Shown here one piece after another: positions 8,344-18,065 of a stretch of DNA of 64,000 nt. The translations under genes were made by a program, and so were the position numbers. This stretch comes from Wenyingzhuangia fucanilytica (GTDB lineage: Bacteria > Bacteroidota > Bacteroidia > Flavobacteriales > Flavobacteriaceae), in assembly GCF_001697185.1 (NCBI RefSeq), contig NZ_CP014224.1:3332501-3396500 (forward strand), read 5' to 3'. The first letter of the stretch is position 1. Each line of letters begins with the position of its first letter. Below the pieces are notes generated by a model that did not search any database, was not told the DNA's origin, and saw only the letters and a list, made by a program, of their open reading frames with translations.

Positions 8344-8376
8344 TTCGAGCGGAGTCGAGAACAAGTAATTCGATAC
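8344..8376. repeat. Short intergenic repeat related to the element at 41925-42078
   Basis: The segment reads GTTCGAGCGGAGTCGAGAAC followed by a GTAATTCGATAC half. It resembles the GTCAGTTCGAG...GTATCGAGAAC units at 42005-42056 read on the opposite strand. It lies immediately before the ATG of the MTHFR-like gene and is translated only if the frame is read upstream of the true start. Confidence 0.5.
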
Positions 8377-8382
8377 AAAAAG

Positions 8383-9309
8383 ATGAATTCACAAGAATTA
8401 AAAAAGAAGATAGAGAATAAAGAAGGAGGTTATTTGTTTTACGGATTAACTCCTCCAAAAATATCAACACCAGTTGAAAAAATAGATGGAATTTCTCAAC
8501 GTCAAATAGAGCGAATTAAAAACTTACCTATTGATGGTTTGGTTTTATATGATATTCAAGACGAATCATCTAGAACACACTTGCCAAGACCCTTTCCGTT
8601 TTTACATACTTGGGCTCCAGATGAATATGCAAATCAATATTTACAAGAATTAAACGTTCCTAAAATTATTTATAAGAGTGTAGGGAAATTTACCGAAAGC
8701 TCTTTAAAAGAATGGTTAGTTGCTAATGAAGACACTATTGATTTAACAGTTTTTGTTGGGGCTCCGTCAAAACAACAACAAGTAAATTTATCTTTACAAG
8801 ATGCGTATAAAATTAAAAAAGCATCTAATTCTACCATAAAATTAGGGGGAGTAACTATTCCTGAAAGACATTTTGCTAAAGGAGATGAGCATATACGTTT
8901 GAGTAATAAAATTGGTAGTGGATGTACTTTTTTTATCTCTCAATGTGTGTATAATCTAGACAATGCAAAAAGTTTTTTATCAGATTATCATTATAAAACT
9001 CAAGAAAAAAACATTGCACCTGCACCTATCATTTTTACTTTAACACCTTGTGGGTCTGTAAAGACTTTAGAGTTTACAAAATGGTTGGGGATTGATATTC
9101 CTAGGTGGTTAGAAAATGATTTAACATCTTCTGAAGATATTTTGGCAAAATCTATAGAGGTTTGTAAATACATTGCAAAAGAATTAATCAAGTTTGCAAA
9201 AGAAAAAAATATGCCTATAGGTTTTAATATAGAATCAGTAGCGATTAGAAAAGCAGAGATAGAGGCTTCTATAGAGTTGGTTAAATCTGTAAAGGAAATG
9301 ATGATTTAA
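8383..9309 (+). CDS. Methylenetetrahydrofolate reductase-like TIM-barrel protein
   Basis: 308 residues from the ATG at 8383. The frame extends to 8341, but those codons are an intergenic repeat, so the later ATG is preferred. The MetF-type features are an early GLTPPK strand, the GGVTIPERH segment that matches the PE(R/G)H motif of MTHFR near 165-173, and the following FFISQCVYN strand. Classical MetF motifs at the start (FEFFPP) are replaced by YGLTPP, so this is a divergent member. It may reduce or bind a folate or other one-carbon carrier, but the substrate is unproven. A terminator lies 30 bases downstream. Confidence 0.65.
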   Translation: MNSQELKKKIENKEGGYLFYGLTPPKISTPVEKIDGISQRQIERIKNLPIDGLVLYDIQDESSRTHLPRPFPFLHTWAPDEYANQYLQELNVPKIIYKSVGKFTESSLKEWLVANEDTIDLTVFVGAPSKQQQVNLSLQDAYKIKKASNSTIKLGGVTIPERHFAKGDEHIRLSNKIGSGCTFFISQCVYNLDNAKSFLSDYHYKTQEKNIAPAPIIFTLTPCGSVKTLEFTKWLGIDIPRWLENDLTSSEDILAKSIEVCKYIAKELIKFAKEKNMPIGFNIESVAIRKAEIEASIELVKSVKEMMI

Positions 9310-9335
9310 TTTGCAAATAGATCAATCTAAAACAT

Positions 9336-9373
9336 AAAAAAACCTCATCTAAATTTTAGATGAGGTTTTTTAT
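9336..9373. terminator. Bidirectional terminator between the MTHFR-like gene and asd
   Basis: The arms 9342-9353 (ACCTCATCTAAA) and 9355-9366 (TTTAGATGAGGT) are perfectly complementary, with an A-run before and a T-run after. The hairpin serves the convergent genes on both strands. Confidence 0.9.
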
Positions 9374-9391
9374 TTATAATTAAAAGGTTTG

Positions 9392-10387
9392 TTATCCTAA
9401 TAAACCTTTAGAAATTAAATATTCTGCAATTTGAACAGTGTTTGTTGCAGCTCCTTTACGTAAGTTATCTGCTACTACCCACATGTTTAAAGTGTTTGGT
9501 AAAGATTCATCTCTACGAATACGTCCTACAAAAACTTCATCTTTATCATGAGCTAAAGCTGGCATAGGATAAATGTTGTTTGCCAAATCATCTTGTACAA
9601 TTACTCCTGGAGTTGCTTCTAAAATAGCACGAACCTCAGCCAAATCAAAATCATTAGCAAACTCAACGTTCACAGCTTCAGAGTGACCACCAGCTGTAGG
9701 AATACGTACAGCAGTTGCAGTTACAGCAAAAGAATCATCACCTAAAATTTTCTTAGGCTCTTTTACTAATTTCATTTCCTCTTTAGTGTATCCGTTTTCC
9801 ATGAAAATATCACAGTGTGGAATTGCATTACGGTTAATAGGGTAGTTATACGCCATTTCACCATCAGTAATTCCATTTTGCTCGTTTTCTAATTGTCTAA
9901 CTGCGGCTACTCCTGTTCCAGAAACAGATTGGTAAGTAGAAACAATTAAACGCTTCATTTTATATTTTTTGTGTAATGGAGCTAAAGCCATCACTAACTG
10001 AATAGTCGAACAGTTAGGGTTAGCAATAATTTTATCTTCAGCAGTTAAAACATCTCCGTTGATTTCTGGTACTACTAATTTTTTAGTAGGATCCATTCTC
10101 CATGCAGATGAATTATCAACAACTGTTGTTCCTGCTTCAGCAAATTTTGGAGCCCATTCTAAAGAAGTATCTCCTCCTGCAGAAAACAAAGCTACATCAG
10201 CATTCATTTTTACAGCGTCTTCTAAAGTGACTACAGTATAATTTTTTCCGTTGTATTCTAATTGTTTACCAGCAGAACGAGCCGATGCAACAGGGATTAA
10301 TTCTGTTACAGGAAAGTTTCTTTCTGCTAATACTTTTAACATTACCGTACCTACCATTCCGGTAGCTCCTACTACTGCTACTTTCAT
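9392..10387 (-). CDS. asd: Aspartate-semialdehyde dehydrogenase
   Basis: 331 residues, a typical length. It reduces aspartyl-4-phosphate to aspartate semialdehyde with NADPH, feeding lysine/diaminopimelate, threonine and methionine synthesis in the cytosol. The NADP loop GATGMVG is at 7-13. The nucleophile is Cys126 in NPNCSTIQ (123-130), and the general base is His235 in TAGGHSEAVN. It is monocistronic between the terminator at 9336-9373 and the AraC gene's divergent upstream region. A -7-like CATCTTTG lies 44 bases before the ATG. Confidence 0.97.
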   Translation of the reverse strand: MKVAVVGATGMVGTVMLKVLAERNFPVTELIPVASARSAGKQLEYNGKNYTVVTLEDAVKMNADVALFSAGGDTSLEWAPKFAEAGTTVVDNSSAWRMDPTKKLVVPEINGDVLTAEDKIIANPNCSTIQLVMALAPLHKKYKMKRLIVSTYQSVSGTGVAAVRQLENEQNGITDGEMAYNYPINRNAIPHCDIFMENGYTKEEMKLVKEPKKILGDDSFAVTATAVRIPTAGGHSEAVNVEFANDFDLAEVRAILEATPGVIVQDDLANNIYPMPALAHDKDEVFVGRIRRDESLPNTLNMWVVADNLRKGAATNTVQIAEYLISKGLLG

Positions 10388-10430
10388 ATGATTATCTTTT
10401 TAATTTCTAGTTTTCTGTTTTATAAGACTG

Positions 10431-10438
10431 CAAAGATG
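10431..10438 (-). promoter_or_regulatory. Probable -7 box of asd
   Basis: The minus strand reads CATCTTTGCAG, the same variant seen before ssb and one mismatch from TAnnTTTG. The rest of the 289-base divergent gap to the AraC gene (10388-10676) is AT-rich and shows no other clear element. Confidence 0.45.
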
Positions 10439-10676
10439 CTAAAAATGTGTGTTGTAAAATAGTGCTAAGGTTAAAATATGCACATTTTGTTAAATTTTTA
10501 TCTAATTTATAAGTTTAGCGTAATAATTAAACCCAAATATCTTTTTAACTATTTGTTATATAGGTGTTTGTATGATGTGTTTTTCTGTAGCGTTAATTTT
10601 TATTTTGATACTTTTTTTGCTTTTATTTTGATGTTAAAAACAGATTAGGTAATTTCAATAAAAAATAGACATCGTT

Positions 10677-11537
10677 TTGAAACCAAAATATCTTGACAGG
10701 ACCCCTTCACACAGTAGCTTTAATGTACAAGTAAAAACAGAAAAGCATTTTTTAAAAGTATGGCATTTTCATAAGGAGTTAGAGCTAGATTTTATAAGTT
10801 CTAGTTCGGGAACTTTGTTTGCTGGAGATTATATTGGAAAGTTTTCAGAAGGGAATCTAGTTCTTTTGGGTAAAAACCTACCTCATATGTGGGTAAATAG
10901 CGAAGAGTATTTTGTGGAAGATAGCGATTTAGTGGCAGAGGCTTGTGTGGTTCATTTTACAGAAGAATTTTTAGGAGAAGATTTTTTAAAACAGCCAGAA
11001 ATGGTTGAGATGGAACAATTGTTTATAAAAGCAAGAAGAGGAATTGTTTTTAAAGGAGATACTTCTGTGGTAAATAAAAGAGTTCAGTCTTTAAAAAGAT
11101 ATTCTGGTTTAAGCAGAGTAATAGAGTTGCTTAAAATTTTAAATGTTCTTGCTAAATGGGAAGCCGTAGAGGTGTTATCTAGTCAAGATTTTGTTCAAAG
11201 TTTTTCAGACAACAAGCTTAAAAAGTTAGAAGCAGTTTATGAATATATATACAATCATTTTAATACTGATATTTCGTTAGAGAGAGTTGCTGAGGTTGCT
11301 TGTATGAATCCTTCTGCTTTTAGTAGATATTTTAAAAAAGCACATGGAAAAAACTTTATTAAATACGTAAATGAATTACGTGTTAATTATGCATGTAAAT
11401 TAATTTTAGATAAAAAATACGCCATTATTGATATTTGTTTTGAATGCGGATTTAACAATTTATCTAATTTTAATAGACAGTTTAAGATGATTACCGGATT
11501 TGCCCCATCAAATTATTTAAAAGAATATAAAAAGTAG
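10677..11537 (+). CDS. AraC-family transcriptional regulator with cupin-like sensor domain
   Basis: 286 residues. The N-terminal domain (about 1-130) has the cupin signature WHFHKELEL near residue 30, which in this family binds a small effector. The C-terminus has the two helix-turn-helix motifs of AraC/XylS: SLERVAEVACMNPSAFSRYFKK (first) and the IIDICFECGFNNLSNFNRQFK region (second), ending with the FAPSNYLKEY segment. I use the TTG at 10677 because no ATG or GTG lies nearby in frame and the peptide MKPKYLDRTPSHSSF looks like an authentic start. It faces away from asd and reads toward sdhC, 185 bases upstream. The regulated genes and inducer are not evident from context. Confidence 0.85.
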   Translation: MKPKYLDRTPSHSSFNVQVKTEKHFLKVWHFHKELELDFISSSSGTLFAGDYIGKFSEGNLVLLGKNLPHMWVNSEEYFVEDSDLVAEACVVHFTEEFLGEDFLKQPEMVEMEQLFIKARRGIVFKGDTSVVNKRVQSLKRYSGLSRVIELLKILNVLAKWEAVEVLSSQDFVQSFSDNKLKKLEAVYEYIYNHFNTDISLERVAEVACMNPSAFSRYFKKAHGKNFIKYVNELRVNYACKLILDKKYAIIDICFECGFNNLSNFNRQFKMITGFAPSNYLKEYKK

Positions 11538-11682
11538 GCAAAATACGTAGAAATGACTCTTTTTTACTGTTAAAATTTTTAATCAAATGTGGAGATTTGA
11601 TAATTCTTTAAATTTTAGCTTGTAATCTCTCTAAATAAAGGCTGAAAAAGGTGAATATCACATAATAATAAATCAAATCGTT

Positions 11683-11690
11683 TAAATTTG
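11683..11690 (+). promoter_or_regulatory. -7 box of the sdhCAB operon (TAAATTTG)
   Basis: An exact TAnnTTTG match 32 bases before the sdhC ATG, giving a leader of about 25 bases. No convincing -33 TTG is present. Confidence 0.55.
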
Positions 11691-11722
11691 TTCTCGGTTA
11701 TTAACAATTAATTTTAAAACTA

Positions 11723-12385
11723 ATGAGTGGAGTTTTATCTTCTTCGATAGGAAGGAAAGTGGCAATGGCCGCTTCTGCTTTCTTTTTAATGTTTTTCTTG
11801 TTGCAACATTTTGCAATCAATTTAACATCAATTTTTAGTGCAGATGTGTTTAATGAGTTATCTCATTTTATGGGAACTAATCCTGCAGTTCAGTTTGCGC
11901 TACAACCAATTTTAATTTTTGGGGTTGTTTTTCACTTCGTAATGGGGTTTATTCTAGAAGCTAGAAATAAAGCTGCTCGTAGTGTAAAATACGTAAAAAA
12001 CAATGGTGCTGCCAATTCTACTTGGGTAAGTAGAAACATGATTTATTCAGGTTTGGCAATCTTAGCTTTTATTGTATTGCACTTTATTGATTTTTGGTTT
12101 CCAGAAATCAATCACAAATACATCGCTATGTTACCAGAAGATCCAAACAGATACTATGGTGAATTAGTACACAAGTTTCACAGTCCAATAAGAACTGGAG
12201 CTTATGTAGCGGCGTTTGCATTTTTAGCATTACACTTATTACACGGATTTAAGTCTGCATTCCAATCTAGCGGAATGAGTGCTAAGCGTGCAGCTAAATT
12301 AGAGACTGTATCAAAAATTTATGCAATAGGTATTCCTGTAGGATTTATCATCATTGCTTTGTTTCACCATTTCAATCAACATTAA
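11723..12385 (+). CDS. sdhC: Succinate dehydrogenase/fumarate reductase cytochrome b subunit (diheme type B)
   Basis: 220 residues with five predicted membrane helices (about 15-35, 58-78, 106-126, 158-178 and 198-216). It anchors the SdhAB head and passes electrons to menaquinone. His29, His71, His120 and His171 or His174 sit in separate helices, the pattern expected for the two heme b groups of the Wolinella-type single-subunit anchor. It is the first gene of sdhCAB, with 11 bases to sdhA. No separate SdhD exists, as expected for this type. Confidence 0.93.
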   Translation: MSGVLSSSIGRKVAMAASAFFLMFFLLQHFAINLTSIFSADVFNELSHFMGTNPAVQFALQPILIFGVVFHFVMGFILEARNKAARSVKYVKNNGAANSTWVSRNMIYSGLAILAFIVLHFIDFWFPEINHKYIAMLPEDPNRYYGELVHKFHSPIRTGAYVAAFAFLALHLLHGFKSAFQSSGMSAKRAAKLETVSKIYAIGIPVGFIIIALFHHFNQH

Positions 12386-12396
12386 GACATTAAATT

Positions 12397-14409
12397 ATGG
12401 CATTAGATTCTAAAGTACCTAAAGGTCCTATCGCTGATAAATGGACTAATTATAAAAATCATATCGACTTAGTAAACCCAGCAAACAAACGTAACATTGA
12501 TGTTATTGTTGTGGGAACAGGTTTGGCAGGAGGTTCTGCTGCTGCAACTTTGGCTGAGTTAGGATACAATGTAAAAGCTTTTGCTTATCAAGATTCACCT
12601 CGTAGAGCCCACTCAATTGCAGCTCAAGGAGGAATTAACGCAGCAAAAAACTATCAAGGAGATGGTGATTCTACTTACAGATTATTTTACGATACTGTAA
12701 AAGGAGGAGATTACCGTGCTCGTGAAGCAAACGTATATCGTTTGGCAGAAGTTTCTGCAAATATTATTGACCAATGTGTAGCTCAAGGGGTACCTTTTGC
12801 TCGTGATTACGGAGGTTTGTTAGATAACCGTTCTTTTGGAGGGGTATTAGTATCTCGTACTTTTTACGCTAAAGGACAAACAGGGCAACAATTATTGTTA
12901 GGAGCTTATTCTGCAATGAACCGTCAAATTGGACGTGGAAAAATACAAATGTACAACCGTCACGAAATGATGGATGTGGTATTGGTTGATGGAAAAGCAA
13001 GAGGAATTATTACTCGTAACTTAGTTACTGGAGAAATTGAAAGACATTCTGCTCACGCTGTAGTAATTGCAACTGGAGGTTACGGAAACGTTTTCTTCTT
13101 ATCAACTAACGCAATGGGGTCTAACGTTTCTGCATCATGGAAAATCCATAAAAAAGGAGCGTATTTTGCAAACCCTTGTTACACACAAATTCACCCAACA
13201 TGTATTCCTGTTTCTGGAGATCATCAGTCTAAATTAACGTTGATGTCTGAATCTTTACGTAACGATGGACGTATTTGGGTTCCTGCTAAATTAGAAGATG
13301 CGCAAGCAATTAGAGAAGGGAAGAAAAAACCTACTGATTTATCAGAAGAAGAAAGAGATTACTACTTAGAAAGAAGATATCCTGCATTTGGAAACTTAGT
13401 ACCTCGTGATGTTGCCTCTCGTGCAGCTAAAGAACGTTGTGATGCTGGTTTTGGAGTAAATGCTACAGGAGAAGCTGTTTATTTAGATTTTGCTGATGCA
13501 ATTAAGCGTTACGGAAGAGAGCAAGCTTTAATTCATGGAGATCACAATCCTTCTGCTGAAAAAGTAGATAAATTAGGAAAAGAGGTTGTAAAAGCCAAAT
13601 ATGGGAACTTATTCCAGATGTATGATAAAATTGTAGATGAAGATCCATACAATACACCAATGATGATTTATCCAGCAGTTCACTATACAATGGGTGGTAC
13701 TTGGGTTGATTACAACTTAATGACAACTATTCCTGGATGTTACTGTATTGGAGAGGCTAACTTCTCAGATCACGGAGCTAACCGTTTAGGAGCTTCTGCA
13801 TTAATGCAAGGATTAGCTGATGGTTATTTTGTATTACCATACACTATTGGTGATTACTTATCTAAGGATATTAGAACAGGAAAAATTTCAACAGATTTAC
13901 CTGAGTTTGAAGAAGCAGAAAAATCAGTAAAAGAACAAATTAATTTCTTTGTAAATAATAACGGATCAAAATCTGTAGATCACTTCCACAAACGTTTAGG
14001 TAAAATTATGTGGGATAAAGTAGGAATGGCTCGTAATGCTAAAGGTTTAACAGAGGCAATGACTGAAATTAAAGCTTTACGTGAGGAGTTCTGGAAAGAT
14101 GTTAAAGTACCAGGATCTGCTGATACTTATAACGAAGAATTAGCAAAAGCTGGACGTGTAGCAGATTTCTTAGAATTAGGAGAGTTGTTTGCAAAAGATG
14201 CCTTGGTAAGAGAAGAATCTTGTGGAGGTCACTTCCGTGAAGAATCTGCTGAAACTGAAGGACCACAAGAAGGAGAAGCAAAACGTGATGATGTAAACTT
14301 TGCTTTTGTTTCTGCATGGGAATACAAAGGAGAACCTGCTGACGCAGTCTTACATAAAGAACAATTAGAGTTTAACGATATTGAGTTAAAAACAAGATCA
14401 TATAAATAA
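12397..14409 (+). CDS. sdhA: Succinate dehydrogenase/fumarate reductase flavoprotein subunit
   Basis: 670 residues. This subunit oxidises succinate to fumarate at a covalently bound FAD. The dinucleotide loop [12 protein letters not shown] is at 38-49 and the FAD-linking histidine is His72 in [11 protein letters not shown]. The substrate-binding block HPTCIPVSG and the [11 protein letters not shown] segment follow. The length of about 670 matches the type-B enzymes of Bacteroidota and epsilonproteobacteria, longer than E. coli SdhA. It lies between the cytochrome and iron-sulfur genes with 11- and 8-base gaps. Codon use is regular, as for a highly expressed gene. Confidence 0.97.
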   Translation: MALDSKVPKGPIADKWTNYKNHIDLVNPANKRNIDVIVVGTGLAGGSAAATLAELGYNVKAFAYQDSPRRAHSIAAQGGINAAKNYQGDGDSTYRLFYDTVKGGDYRAREANVYRLAEVSANIIDQCVAQGVPFARDYGGLLDNRSFGGVLVSRTFYAKGQTGQQLLLGAYSAMNRQIGRGKIQMYNRHEMMDVVLVDGKARGIITRNLVTGEIERHSAHAVVIATGGYGNVFFLSTNAMGSNVSASWKIHKKGAYFANPCYTQIHPTCIPVSGDHQSKLTLMSESLRNDGRIWVPAKLEDAQAIREGKKKPTDLSEEERDYYLERRYPAFGNLVPRDVASRAAKERCDAGFGVNATGEAVYLDFADAIKRYGREQALIHGDHNPSAEKVDKLGKEVVKAKYGNLFQMYDKIVDEDPYNTPMMIYPAVHYTMGGTWVDYNLMTTIPGCYCIGEANFSDHGANRLGASALMQGLADGYFVLPYTIGDYLSKDIRTGKISTDLPEFEEAEKSVKEQINFFVNNNGSKSVDHFHKRLGKIMWDKVGMARNAKGLTEAMTEIKALREEFWKDVKVPGSADTYNEELAKAGRVADFLELGELFAKDALVREESCGGHFREESAETEGPQEGEAKRDDVNFAFVSAWEYKGEPADAVLHKEQLEFNDIELKTRSYK

Positions 14410-14417
14410 GAAAGACC

Positions 14418-15164
14418 ATGGATATGAATTTAAAACTTAAAATCTGGCGACAAAATGGAGCCAATGATGCAGGTAAAATGGTAGACTACAGCATTAGCAA
14501 TGTGTCTCCAGATATGTCTTTCTTAGAAATGTTAGACGTATTAAACGAACAAATTATTAACGAAGGTGGTGAGCCAGTAGCTTTTGATCACGACTGTAGA
14601 GAAGGAATTTGTGGAATGTGTTCTTTGTTTATTAACGGAGAAGCACATGGACCAGATAGAGGAATTACTACATGTCAGTTACACATGAGAAAGTTTAAGG
14701 ATGGAGATACTATTTATATAGAACCTTTCCGTGCTAAAGCATTCCCAGTAATTAAAGATTTAGTGGTAGATCGTGGAGCATTTGATAGAATTCAACACCA
14801 AGGAGGATTTATTTCTGTAAACACTTCTGGTAATACTCAAGATGCAAACTCGTTGCCTATTTCTAAGCATGCTGCTGATGAAGCAATGGATGCTGCAACT
14901 TGTATTGGATGTGGTGCTTGTGTGGCTACTTGTAAAAACTCATCGGCTATGTTATTTGTAGGAGCAAAAGTTTCTCAATATGCATTGTTACCTCAAGGTC
15001 AGGTAGAAGCTGCAGACCGTGTACGTAACATGGTTGCACAAATGGATGCTGAAGGTTTTGGTAACTGTACCAACACTGGAGCATGTGAGGTTGAATGTCC
15101 TAAAGGAATTTCTTTAGATAACATTGCTCGTATGAACCGTGAATTATTTAAAACAATGATCTAA
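14418..15164 (+). CDS. sdhB: Succinate dehydrogenase/fumarate reductase iron-sulfur subunit
   Basis: 248 residues carrying all three clusters. Cys60, Cys65, Cys68 and Cys86 bind the [2Fe-2S]. Cys162, Cys165, Cys168 with Cys227 fit the [4Fe-4S]. Cys172, Cys217 and Cys223 fit the [3Fe-4S]. The [13 protein letters not shown] and [10 protein letters not shown] segments are intact. It links SdhA to the membrane hemes of SdhC. The operon ends at the terminator 21 bases after the stop. Confidence 0.97.
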   Translation: MDMNLKLKIWRQNGANDAGKMVDYSISNVSPDMSFLEMLDVLNEQIINEGGEPVAFDHDCREGICGMCSLFINGEAHGPDRGITTCQLHMRKFKDGDTIYIEPFRAKAFPVIKDLVVDRGAFDRIQHQGGFISVNTSGNTQDANSLPISKHAADEAMDAATCIGCGACVATCKNSSAMLFVGAKVSQYALLPQGQVEAADRVRNMVAQMDAEGFGNCTNTGACEVECPKGISLDNIARMNRELFKTMI

Positions 15165-15185
15165 TTTTTTAGATGGTTATTATAT

Positions 15186-15222
15186 AAAATCCCCTTTGAT
15201 ATTTTCAAAGGGGATTTTTATT
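15186..15222 (+). terminator. Terminator of sdhCAB
   Basis: A 14-bp perfect stem, 15186-15199 (AAAATCCCCTTTGA) with 15205-15218, a 5-base loop and a T-rich tail. Confidence 0.92.
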
Positions 15223-15236
15223 TTTAAGAGTAAAAG

Positions 15237-15941
15237 ATGAAAAAAATAGAAGTAGTAGTAGCGCCAGAAATTACATCAAACTATGATGTTAAAGGAAAGT
15301 TGGTGGTAATTATTGATGTTTTTAGAGCTACCACAACAATGGTTACGGCCATGGCCAATGGGGTTAATGAAATTAAAACTTGTTTAGAGGTAGAGGAAGC
15401 TATTGCTTTAAAAGAACAAGGGTATTTGGTAGGAGGTGAGAGAAATGGAGAAAAGGTTAAAGGAATGGATGTTGACAATTCTCCCTTGTCTTTTTTAAAC
15501 GGAAAATACGCAAATAAAAAATTGGCGATTTCAACTACAAATGGAACCAAAGCAGTAGAAGTGTCTTTAGCTGCTAAAGAAATAATTATTGGAACTTTTG
15601 CTAATCTTACTGCGGTGAGTGAATATATTGCTCAATCAGATTTAGATGTTTTGTTGGTTTGTGCAGGTTGGAAAGGAAAAATGAGCACCGAAGATTTTAT
15701 GTTCGCTGGTGCTGTGATAGCAAGTTTGTCAAATGAGTATTGTAATACAGATAGTGCAGATATTGCCAAGAGTTATTTTTTAAAACACGCATTAAATTAC
15801 CAACAAAAACTAGAGGGTTGTGAGCATGCTCTTAGATTAAAAAAACTTAATAAGTTAGGAGATATAGCGTTTTGTGTTCAAAAAGATGTGTTTGCTATCG
15901 TTCCTAAGTTTAACAGTGCATCAAAAACTTTTGTATTATAA
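15237..15941 (+). CDS. 2-phosphosulfolactate phosphatase family protein (ComB-like)
   Basis: 234 residues. The N-terminal strand and loop IIDVFRATTTMVTAMANG (25-42) is the ComB family signature, and STTNGTKA (about 96-103) is a second conserved block. ComB hydrolyses phosphosulfolactate to sulfolactate, in coenzyme M synthesis in methanogens; bacterial homologues occur widely but most have no proven role. It lies just after the sdh terminator and is probably transcribed alone, convergent with TatD. A sulfonate role is only a family-based guess: no ComA or ComC gene is in the window. Confidence 0.75.
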   Translation: MKKIEVVVAPEITSNYDVKGKLVVIIDVFRATTTMVTAMANGVNEIKTCLEVEEAIALKEQGYLVGGERNGEKVKGMDVDNSPLSFLNGKYANKKLAISTTNGTKAVEVSLAAKEIIIGTFANLTAVSEYIAQSDLDVLLVCAGWKGKMSTEDFMFAGAVIASLSNEYCNTDSADIAKSYFLKHALNYQQKLEGCEHALRLKKLNKLGDIAFCVQKDVFAIVPKFNSASKTFVL

Positions 15942-15962
15942 TTAAAGATGATTTTAATTATA
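15937..15962. repeat. AT-only perfect inverted repeat over the comB-like stop codon
   Basis: TATAATTAAA (15937-15946) and TTTAATTATA (15953-15962) are exact reverse complements around a 6-base loop, between two convergent genes. It may be a weak terminator, though it lacks G+C pairs and a T-tail. Confidence 0.5.
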
Positions 15963-15993
15963 GGTTACGTTAGGTTATTGATAATAGAGCTAA

Positions 15994-16761
15994 TTATACT
16001 CCAAAAACATCAATGCTATTTTGCGTAGTAATAGCTGCAATTTCTTCTAAACTTTTTTGATAAATAGTAGCAAGTTTTTCGGCCACATTTACAACGTAGG
16101 CAGACTCGTTTCTTTTTCCTCTAAAAGGAGTGGGTGCTAGGTATGGAGCATCAGTTTCTAGTACAATATGTTCTAAAGGAATCTCGTTTAAAAACTGATC
16201 TATTTTTCCGTTTTTAAAAGTAGCAACTCCACCAATTCCTAGTTTTAAGTTATAACCAATGGCTTTTTTAGCATCTTCTAAAGTTCCGGTAAAGCAATGA
16301 AAAATACCAAATAATTTGTCAGACTTTTCTTCTTCTAAAATCTCGAAAATTTCATTAAAAGCATTTCTACAATGGATGTTTATGGGTAAACCTAATTCTT
16401 TTGCCCATTGTACTTGAGTTTTAAACGCTTCCTTTTGTTGGTTGATATAAGTATCATCCCAGTATAAATCTATACCAATTTCTCCTACAGCTACAAATTT
16501 TCCTGTTTCTAACCACTCACGAGCAATGTTAAGTTCATCTTTATAGTTTTCTTTAATATGAGTAGGATGTACACCCATCATTAAATGAACGTTGTTAGGA
16601 AAGCTTTCGGCTACATCAAACATACTTTGGGTGTAATTTGAATCAACAGCGGGGATAAACAATCGACTTACACCAGATTTAATAGCGCGTTGAATCATTT
16701 CATTTCTATCTTCATCAAATTGTTCGCTGTTTAAGTGTGTGTGTGTGTCTGTAAAAATCAT
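15994..16761 (-). CDS. TatD-family metal-dependent hydrolase (probable DNase)
   Basis: 255 residues, an amidohydrolase-type TIM barrel. Metal ligands are His7 and His9 in THTH, with GEIGIDLYW, INIHCRN, HCFTG and the terminal LETDAPYLAP blocks in the expected order. TatD proteins are 3'-5' exonucleases on DNA and RNA, or D-aminoacyl-tRNA deacylases in some organisms. It follows the CLC gene by 6 bases on the same strand, so the two are co-transcribed, probably without functional linkage. Confidence 0.9.
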   Translation of the reverse strand: MIFTDTHTHLNSEQFDEDRNEMIQRAIKSGVSRLFIPAVDSNYTQSMFDVAESFPNNVHLMMGVHPTHIKENYKDELNIAREWLETGKFVAVGEIGIDLYWDDTYINQQKEAFKTQVQWAKELGLPINIHCRNAFNEIFEILEEEKSDKLFGIFHCFTGTLEDAKKAIGYNLKLGIGGVATFKNGKIDQFLNEIPLEHIVLETDAPYLAPTPFRGKRNESAYVVNVAEKLATIYQKSLEEIAAITTQNSIDVFGV

Positions 16762-16767
16762 ATTGTT

Positions 16768-18060
16768 TTATTCTCGATGAATTTCATTAATTCTTGTTCC
16801 TTCTTCCTTAGAATACTTATCAGTCTTAGCAACGCCAACAATTTGAGAAGTATAAATTCCTGTGTGGCCAGAAAATATATAAGCCGTTACACAGGCAATG
16901 GCTATGTATACACCACCTTCCATACCAAATAACTCTATTCCCATTAAAGTACAAGCAATTGGTGTGTTGGTAGCTCCAGAAAAAACTGCTACAAATCCCA
17001 TTCCTGCTAATAAACTAATAGGCAAGGGAACAAACATAGAAAGTGCGCTACCCAAAGTTGCTCCAATAAAAAACAAAGGGGTTACTTCTCCACCTTTAAA
17101 ACCAAAGGCAATACAAAAAGTGGTTAGGATAATTTTTATAGCAAAGTCGTAAGTGTTCATTGTAGTGTTAAACGATTCTAAAATGGTTGGAATTCCCAAA
17201 CCAATATATTTAGTACCAATAAAATAAATTAAAACAGCCATTGCAGTTCCACCAATAACTGGACGTAAAGGAGGGTATTTAATATATTTTGAAAATTGAC
17301 TAAAGAATTTTACTCCTTTAGAAAAAAATGTACTTACAATACCAAATAAGATTCCTGCAAAAATGCACCAAAAAAAGTTTAAGGTATTTAATTTAGGAAC
17401 CGCATCAATATGGTAATGTGTATGGGGTACGTGTAAGTAATGTGAAACTTCTCTAGAGACATAATTAGAGACTACAGCCACCAACAAACAAGGTAAAATA
17501 GCATTGTATTTTATCTTTCCAATTAATAAAACTTCTAAGGCAAATACAGCTCCAGCTAATGGAGTTCCAAACAATCCGGCAAAACCACTACTAATTCCCA
17601 TTAGTATAATAATGCGTCTGTCGTGCTTATTCATTTTAAACCAACCAGAAAACTGATCGGCAATAGCTCCTCCAATTTGTACTGCAGTACCCTCTCGACC
17701 TACCGAAGCTCCAAATAAATGTGAAACCACCGTTCCTAAAAAAATTAGCGGTGCCATTTTAAAAGGAATGATATCTTTTGGGGTGTTTAGCTCTTCTAAA
17801 AGTTGATTATTTCCCTTGGCTACAGATTGTCCGTAATAATGGTATAAAAGCCCTACAAATAAGCCTCCAATAGGTAATAGCCATATAATGACTTTGTGTG
17901 CTTCTCGGTAATTAGTAGACCAGTTTAAAGAGACTAATAAAGCTGCCGATGCAATACCCACCAATGTACCAATAACCAACGAAAAGCCTAACCATTTTAT
18001 AAACTCTTTAGTGATGGATGGATAATCAGAAATGGAATATTGTTTACGAAAGCCGTTCAT
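16768..18060 (-). CDS. CLC-family anion antiporter, fluoride (CLC-F)-like
   Basis: 430 residues with the multi-helix CLC fold. The gating-glutamate motif reads GREGTAVQ at 121-128 (Glu123), where chloride-type CLCs have GREGP. The selectivity motif GSGIP is replaced by a GNNQLLEEL segment (83-91), so the chloride-coordinating serine position holds Asn. GREGT together with a G(N/M)N substitution is the pattern described for the CLC-F fluoride/proton antiporters. FKGGEVTPLFFIGATLG marks the second half of the fold. It starts 5 bases after the upstream barrel gene and leads into TatD. No fluoride riboswitch lies directly upstream. Chloride transport remains possible. Confidence 0.8.
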   Translation of the reverse strand: MNGFRKQYSISDYPSITKEFIKWLGFSLVIGTLVGIASAALLVSLNWSTNYREAHKVIIWLLPIGGLFVGLLYHYYGQSVAKGNNQLLEELNTPKDIIPFKMAPLIFLGTVVSHLFGASVGREGTAVQIGGAIADQFSGWFKMNKHDRRIIILMGISSGFAGLFGTPLAGAVFALEVLLIGKIKYNAILPCLLVAVVSNYVSREVSHYLHVPHTHYHIDAVPKLNTLNFFWCIFAGILFGIVSTFFSKGVKFFSQFSKYIKYPPLRPVIGGTAMAVLIYFIGTKYIGLGIPTILESFNTTMNTYDFAIKIILTTFCIAFGFKGGEVTPLFFIGATLGSALSMFVPLPISLLAGMGFVAVFSGATNTPIACTLMGIELFGMEGGVYIAIACVTAYIFSGHTGIYTSQIVGVAKTDKYSKEEGTRINEIHRE

Positions 18061-18065
18061 GTTTT

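Noticed and set aside
8341-8382. 14-codon extension of the MTHFR-like protein
   Set aside because: The codons are an intergenic repeat, and a good ATG follows at 8383.
14102-14317. 71-residue minus-strand frame rich in Leu, Gln and His
   Set aside because: It is the antisense of the sdhA 3' end; its composition comes from sdhA codon bias.
16734-16748. GT dinucleotide microsatellite
   Set aside because: It encodes the THTH metal site of TatD, so it is a coding constraint and not a free repeat.
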